Assembly: GCA_004297065.1 (NCBI GenBank)
Contig: SCUU01000130.1
Coordinates: forward strand, 1 to 59,526
DNA from: Gallionellaceae bacterium
GTDB lineage: Bacteria; Pseudomonadota; Gammaproteobacteria; Burkholderiales; Gallionellaceae
Direction of reading: 5' to 3'
DNA: 59,526 bases
Shown: piece after piece, positions 53,763-59,526 of the stretch
Position numbering within the stretch: the first letter of the stretch is position 1
Layout of the letters: every line of letters begins with the position of its first letter
Translations under genes and position numbers: made by a program
Notes under the pieces: generated by a model
The model's input: the letters and a program-made list of their open reading frames with translations, nothing else
Databases searched by the model: none
Told to the model about the DNA's origin: nothing

Positions 53763-54397
53763 GTTCAACTTTGCTTAAACGATCATTTGATTTGCTGGCG
53801 GCGTTGTCAATATTGGTGATTCTTTTTCCCGGGCTATTGGTTCTGACCCTATTGGTCAGGATTAAGCTCGGCGCCCCAATCTTTTTTTGCCAGACTCGGC
53901 CGGGAAAAGACGGCGTGCCTTTTACCATGTACAAGTTCCGCACGATGACGGATGCGCGGGATGAAAATGGGAATTTGTTGCACGACAAGGATCGACTGCC
54001 CCGGTTTGGCCAATTCCTGCGGGCGAGCAGCTTGGATGAATTACCTGAATTGTTAAATGTGCTGAAAGGTGAAATGAGCTTGGTCGGACCTCGGCCATTG
54101 TTAGTTGAGTATTTGCCGCTCTATTCGACAGAGCAGGCGAGGCGGCACGAGGCGCGACCAGGCATTACAGGGTGGGCACAAGTCAACGGGCGCAATGCAA
54201 TTAGCTGGGAAGAGAAGTTCAAGCTGGATGTTTGGTATGTGGATAACCGCTCGTTTTGGCTGGATGTGAAGATTTTGTGGTTGACGGTGTGGCGTGTTGT
54301 CCGCAGAACCGACATTAGTCAGGAAGGTCATGTGACGATGGAGAAATTTCGGGGCGGCGATATTGGAGTAGAGCAGCAACCATGTCGACACTCCTGA
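53759..54397 (+). CDS. pglC: Initiating phosphoglycosyltransferase (PglC/WcaJ-type)
   Basis: 212 aa monotopic phosphoglycosyltransferase. An N-terminal re-entrant hydrophobic helix (SFDLLAALSILVILFPGLLV) precedes the catalytic core: FCQTRPGKDGVPFTMYKFRT, ASSLDELPELLNVLKGEMSL (Asp-Glu dyad) and VGPRPLLVEYLPLYS, then RHEARPGITGWAQVNGRN. It lacks the extra N-terminal membrane domain of WcaJ, so it is PglC-sized. With PglD, PglE and PglF downstream it probably loads phospho-diacetamidobacillosamine onto undecaprenyl phosphate. GTG 53759 overlaps the previous stop. Confidence 0.95.
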   Translation: MSSTLLKRSFDLLAALSILVILFPGLLVLTLLVRIKLGAPIFFCQTRPGKDGVPFTMYKFRTMTDARDENGNLLHDKDRLPRFGQFLRASSLDELPELLNVLKGEMSLVGPRPLLVEYLPLYSTEQARRHEARPGITGWAQVNGRNAISWEEKFKLDVWYVDNRSFWLDVKILWLTVWRVVRRTDISQEGHVTMEKFRGGDIGVEQQPCRHS

Positions 54398-55008
54398 TCG
54401 TCGGTGCGGGAGGGCACGGTAAGGTTGTTGCCGATACGGCCCTAGAAACCAGCAGGTGGGATGAAATCCTGTTCCTGGATGATGCCTGGCCGGAAAAGAA
54501 GCAAAACGGCTATTGGGATATACGAGGCAAAGCTATTCAGTTGGAGAACTGGAAAGCGCAATGTACAGATGCGATTGTGGCGATCGGCAATAATCATTTA
54601 CGGATGGAATTACAGTCTAAACTGGTTTCAGCCGGATTTGAGATTGCAACGATCGTTCACCCATCTGCCCGTGTCAGCCGCTTTGCAAAACTCGGCGCAG
54701 GGAGTGTGGTATTTGCCAACGCAGTCATCAATGTGGATGCCGAAATCGGTGAAGCCGCGATAATCAATACTGCGGCAACCGTTGATCATGATTGCCGATT
54801 GGGCAATGGAGTACATGTTGCTCCAGGGGGCAATTTGGGGGGGGGGGTTACAGTGGGTGATTTTTCCTGGATAGGTATTGGTGCGGCCATTCGCCATTAC
54901 ATTATGATTGGCGCAGATGTGACTGTAGGTGCCGGCGCTGTGGTGGTGAGCAATGTGTTGGATGGTGTTACTGCGGTGGGTAGCCCCGCGCGTCCTATAA
55001 ACAAATGA
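54382..55008 (+). CDS. pglD: UDP-4-amino-sugar N-acetyltransferase (PglD/NeuD family)
   Basis: 208 aa. An N-terminal Rossmann-like domain (TLLIVGAGGHGKVVADTALE) precedes a left-handed beta-helix: ATIVHPSARVSRFAKLGAGS, AAIINTAATVDHDCRLGNGV with the catalytic His, HVAPGGNLGGGVTVGDFSWI and GAVVVSNVLDGVTAVGSPAR. The family acetylates C4-amino sugars such as UDP-4-amino-QuiNAc. It overlaps pglC by 16 bp and pglE by 4 bp. Confidence 0.94.
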   Translation: MSTLLIVGAGGHGKVVADTALETSRWDEILFLDDAWPEKKQNGYWDIRGKAIQLENWKAQCTDAIVAIGNNHLRMELQSKLVSAGFEIATIVHPSARVSRFAKLGAGSVVFANAVINVDAEIGEAAIINTAATVDHDCRLGNGVHVAPGGNLGGGVTVGDFSWIGIGAAIRHYIMIGADVTVGAGAVVVSNVLDGVTAVGSPARPINK

Positions 55009-56201
55009 TTGGAGCTTGTGTGCTGAATACCCCTTTCTCTCCCTGGCCATCATTTACCGAAAAAGAGGCCAATGCAGTCCGTGATGTACTGCTCTCTAAT
55101 AAGGTCAATTACTGGACCGGAAATGAAAGCCGTTTGTTCGAGCAAGAGTTTGCAGCTTGGCTGCGCTGCGAATATGCCATCGCATTAACCAACGGCACTG
55201 TGGCACTCGATTTGGCTTTGTATGCGTCGGGTATAGGCGCGGGGGATGAGGTCGTGGTGGCATCACGAACGTTTTTAGCTTCTGTGAGTTGCATTGTAAA
55301 TGCAGGTGCAATTCCCGTGTTTGCCGATGTTGACCCGGACACTCAAAACATTACCGCTGAAACAATAAGTGCAGTCCTTTCATCTAAAACCCGCGCAATT
55401 ATTTGTGTTCATTTGGCGGGCTGTCCATGTGATATGGATCCGATCATGGCATTGGCGGAAGAGCGCGGTATTGCTGTGATTGAGGATTGCGCGCAAGCGC
55501 ATGGTGCGACTTATAAGGGGCGAGCTGTAGGAACGATTGGACATATTGGTGCTTGGTCATTTTGTCAGGACAAGATCATGACCACTGGTGGCGAGGGGGG
55601 GATGGTAACGACCAATGATCGTTCGCTCTGGTCAAAGATGTGGGCATACAAGGATCATGGAAAATCCTTTGACGCCGTTTACAACCGTCAACATCCGCCA
55701 GGATTTCGCTGGGTACACGATTCGTTTGGAACCAATTGGCGAATAACGGAGTTGCAGTCCGTTATTGGTCGAGTGCAATTGGGATATATGCCTGCGTGGC
55801 ATGATGCGCGCAAACGGAACGCTGAAAACATTATGGCAGCAGCTAAAGCGTGTCACGCATTGCGGGTGCCAAGCGTGCCCGCTAATCTCGAGCACGCTTG
55901 GTATAAGGCTTATGTTTTTGTGAAGCCGGAATTATTGAATGAAGGATGGTCAAGAGATCGTATCCTGGAGGAGATGAATGCTCGCGGGGTGCCTTGTTAT
56001 GCCGGTTCTTGTTCTGAAGTGTATTTGGAAAAGGCTTTTGATGATACGGGCTGGCGTCCGCCAGTGCGTCTGCCCATCGCCAAAGAATTGGGCGAGACCA
56101 GTTTAATGTTTTTGGTTCATCCCACATTGACCGATGCCGAAATCTCCAAGACTTGTGTTGTATTAAAAGAAGTGATGCAACTCGCTTCTATTCCTGAATA
56201 A
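55005..56201 (+). CDS. pglE: UDP-4-keto-sugar C4 aminotransferase (PglE-like)
   Basis: 398 aa DegT/DnrJ family. PSFTEKEANAVRDVLLSNKV, LTNGTVALDLALYASGIGAG, VIEDCAQAHGATYKGRAVG and WSFCQDKIMTTGGEGGMVTT with the PLP Lys in QDKIMT are diagnostic. QDK.MTTGGEGGM is typical of the PglE/perosamine-synthase subgroup used for 4-amino sugars. ATG 55005 overlaps pglD (ATGA); GTG 55020, five bases after GGAG, would give a shorter N terminus. Confidence 0.92.
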   Translation: MIGACVLNTPFSPWPSFTEKEANAVRDVLLSNKVNYWTGNESRLFEQEFAAWLRCEYAIALTNGTVALDLALYASGIGAGDEVVVASRTFLASVSCIVNAGAIPVFADVDPDTQNITAETISAVLSSKTRAIICVHLAGCPCDMDPIMALAEERGIAVIEDCAQAHGATYKGRAVGTIGHIGAWSFCQDKIMTTGGEGGMVTTNDRSLWSKMWAYKDHGKSFDAVYNRQHPPGFRWVHDSFGTNWRITELQSVIGRVQLGYMPAWHDARKRNAENIMAAAKACHALRVPSVPANLEHAWYKAYVFVKPELLNEGWSRDRILEEMNARGVPCYAGSCSEVYLEKAFDDTGWRPPVRLPIAKELGETSLMFLVHPTLTDAEISKTCVVLKEVMQLASIPE

Positions 56202-56205
56202 ATTT

Positions 56206-58110
56206 ATGCGCAATTATTTTGATCGCCTTCCGCGTCAAACCAAGCGGCTGATAATGGTGTTGTCTGATGCGGTTTTGATGCCAATGGCACTGTGGTTTGC
56301 TGTGTCATTGAAGCTGGGGAGTTGGTCGCCTTCAGTCAATGGATTGGCGACTTCCTTGGTTTTGTCGTCGGTTATAGCTATCCCAATTTTCATGTGGCTC
56401 GGGTTGTATCGTGCAATCACTCGCTACGCTGAGTATCGGGTATTGTTAACCATAGCAAAAGGGGTATTTCTTTCGACAATGTTATTGTTGATCGTATCGC
56501 ACTTTCTACTTGGGTTTGAAGGGTTACCTCACTCGTCTTTCGTGATTTATTTTGGCATTGCGTTAATTTACATTGCGGGTAGCCGCATGCTTGTTCGAGC
56601 TTATTTTAGAAATTTTTCCACTTCTATTTCTAGCGAGCGCAAGTCGGTTGTAATTTATGGAGCGGGGGAAACGGGAGTGAAATTGGCCGCTTCTTTGCGG
56701 GCAGGAAATCATTTCACCGTTCAAGCATTCATTGACGACAAGGCTGAAATTCATGGGAGTGAAATATCGGGCATTCGGGTTTATTCGCCTGCGTCATTTG
56801 CAGAGCTTACCAGTCAGTTCCAAATTTCTTCTGTGCTGCTCGCCATTCCTTCTACTTCGAGAAAAAGGCGGAATGAAATTATCCGCAATTTAAGTCAATT
56901 CAAAGTGCCGGTAAAGACTATCCCGAGCATGATCGATTTGGTGAGCGGGTTAGCGAAGGTAGATGAAATCCGGGAAGTCGAAATTGAGGATTTGCTGGGG
57001 CGCGATCCAGTTCAGCCAGCCACGCACTTATTGAGGCGGTGCATAGAGGGTAAATCGGTGATGGTGACCGGTGCGGGAGGTTCGATCGGCTCTGAGCTTT
57101 GCCGCCAGATTTTGATGCAGAATCCAACGCATTTAGTGCTGTTTGAAAAATCTGAATTTGCGTTGTACCAAATTGAACAGGAACTCAATGCGACTAATGT
57201 GGCTTTGGGGGGCAAGGTTAAGGTCGTGCCTATTCTCGGTTCAGTCACCCATCAGCAACGTGTCGAGCGCGTATTGAAAACCTTTTGTGTGCAAACGGTC
57301 TATCACGCTGCTGCATATAAGCATGTCCCTTTAGTGGAGCACAATTTAATTGAAGGCGTGTTGAATAATGTTTTTGGTACATGGCGAACTGCTGAGGCGG
57401 CAAAAAATGCTGGAGTGGAAGCGTTCGTGCTGATTTCTACCGATAAAGCGGTAAGGCCAACCAATGTCATGGGGGCTAGCAAACGCTTTGCCGAGTTGGT
57501 GTTGCAAGCTTTTGCGCGAGAAGGTTCGGCCACTCGATATTGCATGGTGAGATTTGGCAATGTGCTAGGGTCCTCCGGTTCGGTTGTGCCGTTATTTAAA
57601 AAGCAAATTGAAAAAGGGGGGCCAGTTACGGTAACGCACCCGGAAATTACTCGCTATTTCATGACAATTCCTGAAGCGGCTGGGTTGGTTTTGCAGGCAG
57701 GGTCGATGGGGCAGGGTGGTGATGTGTTTGTGCTCGATATGGGAGCTCCAGTGAAAATCGTTGAGTTGGCGCGGAGGTTGATTCAATTAAGCGGTCTGGA
57801 GGTGTGCGACAAATCTAACCCAGAAGGTGATATTGAAATTCAATTTGCCGGGCTACGGCCTGGCGAGAAACTTTATGAAGAATTGTTGATCGGAGACAAC
57901 GTTTCGGCTACTGAACACCCGCTCATTATGCGGGCCGAGGAAATTGAATTACCTTGGGCTGTATTGAAGGGAAGGTTGAAAGAAGTTGATGTGGCCAGCC
58001 ATCAGTTCGATTGTGAAACTGTAAGAAATGTTTTGCTGGATGTCGTGGATGGCTACCAACCCACGGGCGGCATTTGTGATCACGTTTGGGAAAAATCCCA
58101 TGCTGTTTAA
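56206..58110 (+). CDS. pglF: Membrane UDP-GlcNAc 4,6-dehydratase (PglF/WbpM/CapD family)
   Basis: 634 aa. The N-terminal membrane domain has about four TM helices in residues 15-120, then a CoA-binding-like Rossmann domain (VVIYGAGETGVKLAASLRAG). The catalytic SDR follows, with SVMVTGAGGSIGSELCRQIL, YHAAAYKHVPLVEHNLIEGV and the short-chain variant triad in ISTDKAVRPTNVMGASKRFA. This Ser/Met-Lys version is the WbpM/PglF hallmark. It makes the UDP-4-keto-6-deoxy sugar used by PglE and PglD. Confidence 0.96.
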   Translation: MRNYFDRLPRQTKRLIMVLSDAVLMPMALWFAVSLKLGSWSPSVNGLATSLVLSSVIAIPIFMWLGLYRAITRYAEYRVLLTIAKGVFLSTMLLLIVSHFLLGFEGLPHSSFVIYFGIALIYIAGSRMLVRAYFRNFSTSISSERKSVVIYGAGETGVKLAASLRAGNHFTVQAFIDDKAEIHGSEISGIRVYSPASFAELTSQFQISSVLLAIPSTSRKRRNEIIRNLSQFKVPVKTIPSMIDLVSGLAKVDEIREVEIEDLLGRDPVQPATHLLRRCIEGKSVMVTGAGGSIGSELCRQILMQNPTHLVLFEKSEFALYQIEQELNATNVALGGKVKVVPILGSVTHQQRVERVLKTFCVQTVYHAAAYKHVPLVEHNLIEGVLNNVFGTWRTAEAAKNAGVEAFVLISTDKAVRPTNVMGASKRFAELVLQAFAREGSATRYCMVRFGNVLGSSGSVVPLFKKQIEKGGPVTVTHPEITRYFMTIPEAAGLVLQAGSMGQGGDVFVLDMGAPVKIVELARRLIQLSGLEVCDKSNPEGDIEIQFAGLRPGEKLYEELLIGDNVSATEHPLIMRAEEIELPWAVLKGRLKEVDVASHQFDCETVRNVLLDVVDGYQPTGGICDHVWEKSHAV

Positions 58111-58129
58111 TGGTTGATTGCATTGAGGG

Positions 58130-59182
58130 ATGGAAACTCAATCGTTTATGCTGCATTTTTTATTTGCCTTGGTTATCGCGGTGCTGTCGGCGGTATTAAC
58201 TTTCCTATTGTCCCGTCACCTTAAGGCATTTGATGTTCCAAATGAGCGTTCTTCTCATACTAAAGTGACACCAAGAGGCGGCGGTGTTGCCATCGTAACT
58301 GCCTTTTTGGTTGGTATTTTAATCATTCACTTTGTTGGTCACACAGTCCCTATTTACACGCCGTATTTTTTGGGCTTCTTATTTTCATCCTTCGTGATTG
58401 CCGCGCTCTCTTTTTATGATGACTTCCATGCTGTTTCTTTTAAAGTAAAGCTGGGGGGGCAGATCATCGCAATCATTGTTGGATTGTCTACTGGAATCGT
58501 AATTGATATGGTTCACTTACCTATTTGGGGGGAGGTGTATTTTGGTGTATGGGCCTATCCTCTGACATTTATTTGGATTCTAGGGTTGACCAATGCCTAC
58601 AATTTTATTGATGGATTGGATGGTTTTGCTGCCAGTACAGCAGTGATTGCTGCATTATTTTTGGCCTATATTACTTTTCAGCAGGGTAGTCATTTTATTT
58701 ATCTCGCATCACTGACGCTTGCAGCAGCATCGGTTGGATTTTTAATTTTCAACTGGCCGCCAGCAAAGATATTCATGGGGGATGTTGGCAGCACATTTTT
58801 AGGCTTAGCCTTTGCGGTAATGGCTGTGATTGCCGCGCGCTATGACCATTCGCATACTTCACTTTTCGTTGTTCCGTTATTGTTGTTCCATTTTATTTTT
58901 GATGCCACATTTACGTTCGCTAGGCGACTGCATGCAGGAGAAAATGTTTTTGCAGCGCATCGCTCGCACCTGTATCAGTTGCTTAATCGAATTGGGTATT
59001 CGCATAAGCAGTTGGCACTGATTTATTCTGGCATGGCAGTGGCCCAAGGGGCCGCAGCAATATGGATGGTCAGCAGTCTTGGTACTGAGCGCGTGTATGT
59101 CTTTTTGCCATTTTTGTTTTGCTATTGGATTTTCGCTAAGTGGGTGGTTTTTAAAGCAAGGCGAAAGGGGATTGTTATATGA
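58130..59182 (+). CDS. wbpL: Polyprenyl-phosphate GlcNAc/FucNAc-1-phosphate transferase (WbpL/WecA/MraY fold)
   Basis: 350 aa polytopic enzyme with about 10-11 TM segments. Catalytic motifs are DVPNERSSHTKVTPRGGGVA, LSFYDDFHAVSFKVKLGGQI (DDxxD-like), NAYNFIDGLDGFAASTAVIA, FMGDVGSTFLGLAFAVMAV and the HAGENVFAAHRSHLYQLL loop. The HSxxTPRGGGVA start is WbpL-like (FucNAc/QuiNAc or GlcNAc transferase). It is a second initiating transferase beside PglC. wbpL adjacent to a wbpM-type gene copies the Pseudomonas O-antigen order, although in reversed order. Confidence 0.92.
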   Translation: METQSFMLHFLFALVIAVLSAVLTFLLSRHLKAFDVPNERSSHTKVTPRGGGVAIVTAFLVGILIIHFVGHTVPIYTPYFLGFLFSSFVIAALSFYDDFHAVSFKVKLGGQIIAIIVGLSTGIVIDMVHLPIWGEVYFGVWAYPLTFIWILGLTNAYNFIDGLDGFAASTAVIAALFLAYITFQQGSHFIYLASLTLAAASVGFLIFNWPPAKIFMGDVGSTFLGLAFAVMAVIAARYDHSHTSLFVVPLLLFHFIFDATFTFARRLHAGENVFAAHRSHLYQLLNRIGYSHKQLALIYSGMAVAQGAAAIWMVSSLGTERVYVFLPFLFCYWIFAKWVVFKARRKGIVI

Positions 59183-59218
59183 GGTTCCCTCGGTATTTCG
59201 TCTTCCAAGAGGTGGCTT

Positions 59219-59293
59219 TCATGCTACCAGTTTTTCTTTCCGTTGAGCAATGAACCAGTCATCCAGAAGCTGAATTGGTGACTTGTAGCCAGA
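59219..59293 (-). mobile_element. IS3-family transposase C-terminal fragment
   Basis: The minus strand encodes GYKSPIQLLDDWFIAQRKEK then LVA and a stop, the pattern of an IS3-type OrfB C terminus. It is cut off by the next fragment, which runs the other way. It begins 36 bp after the wbpL stop. Confidence 0.55.
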
Positions 59294-59442
59294 GGTGGCT
59301 GGAAAAATACTTCAGGTTCTACAACCAGAACAGACCGCACTCGGCGCTTGACGACAAAACACCGGATGAGTTCTACTACGAAAACCTGCCCGCACTGCCC
59401 AAAGCAGCGTATGACCTTGCCCCTGTAATCCGTACATCTTAA
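59278..59442 (+). mobile_element. IS3-family transposase C-terminal fragment
   Basis: The plus strand encodes WLEKYFRFYNQNRPHSALDD then KTPDEFYYENLPALP and a stop at 59440-59442. YN..RPH.AL..KTP is the classical end of IS3-family OrfB (integrase core rve). Only about 50 residues remain and there is no start, so this is a truncated relic. Confidence 0.85.
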
Positions 59443-59450
59443 CAAGTTCA

Positions 59451-59526
59451 TTATGCGGCCTTCTTCAACCGTGCCGCAAACCAGTTTTTCTCGAACTGCA
59501 TCGGACTGATGTAATCCAATGTCGAG
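59451..59526 (-). mobile_element. IS3-family transposase C terminus, continuing beyond the window
   Basis: The minus strand reads TLDYISPMQFEKNWFAARLK then KAA and a stop at 59453-59451. DYISPMQFE is a typical IS3-family OrfB ending. The frame is open at the window edge, so the element may be complete to the right. Confidence 0.8.

Noticed and set aside
59224-59451. 75-aa minus-strand open frame at the right edge
   Set aside because: It lies opposite clear IS3 transposase sequence on the plus strand and its own frame shows no family features.
1-59526. tRNA, rRNA, CRISPR arrays and riboswitches
   Set aside because: I saw no cloverleaf-like sequence, rRNA segment, or regularly spaced direct repeats. 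The only tandem repeat is the coding GGCCAA tract.

Overview
The window is one contiguous piece of a Gram-negative, moderately GC-rich chromosome. It carries smpB divergent from ratA-rnfH, a PHP phosphoesterase followed by yciO, scpA-scpB, ppsR divergent from ppsA, and an EPS-type MarR regulator in front of a polysaccharide cluster. Together with a TonB receptor and a heme-c-type chemoreceptor, this points to a betaproteobacterium, plausibly Nitrosomonadales (Gallionellaceae-like). The taxon is inferred from gene content only. I see no rRNA, tRNA or CRISPR array.

Layout. 1-7.8 kb: an overlapping signalling operon of a PAS chemoreceptor with a periplasmic CxxCH domain, a TonB-dependent receptor, an ABC-type substrate-binding protein and a hybrid histidine kinase. 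7.8-20.7 kb: mostly housekeeping genes (smpB, ratA, rnfH, PHP, yciO, a glycine-rich secreted protein, an M50 protease, trpS, a MNT/HEPN pair, scpA, scpB, a SpoU methyltransferase, ppsR, ppsA). 20.8-24.2 kb: polysaccharide export (SLBB protein, Wzz). 24.2-24.7 kb: a gene-free stretch packed with unrelated palindromes. 24.7-59.2 kb: one co-directional surface-glycan operon with many ATGA-type overlaps. The right edge is a mosaic of IS3-family transposase ends.

How the glycan genes work together. wbpA, wbpB, wbpE, wbpD and wbpI can make UDP-2,3-diacetamido-2,3-dideoxy-mannuronic acid. HisH2, HisF2 and WbpG can convert an N-acetyl group to an acetamidino group. A second sugar cassette (33.2-37.5 kb), a formyltransferase, a NodB-like protein, a methyltransferase and an AsnB-type amidotransferase add further variation. 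PglF, PglE, PglD and PglC can make and load a diacetamidobacillosamine-type first sugar. Wzx, Wzy and Wzz assemble the chains. The overall order resembles the Pseudomonas aeruginosa B-band O-antigen cluster.

The most unusual features are cargo insertions. A PIN-type toxin domain is fused in frame to the WbpE aminotransferase behind a candidate antitoxin gene. A DUF1016 nuclease gene is lodged at the 3' end of the UDP-sugar epimerase and a second copy of the epimerase tail lies beyond it. A second, diverged copy of the smpB tail lies just past smpB. A G/C-rich palindromic repeat family has entered at least two genes (three sites) in frame. Two nucleotidyltransferase/HEPN pairs sit in overlapping arrangements inside operons.
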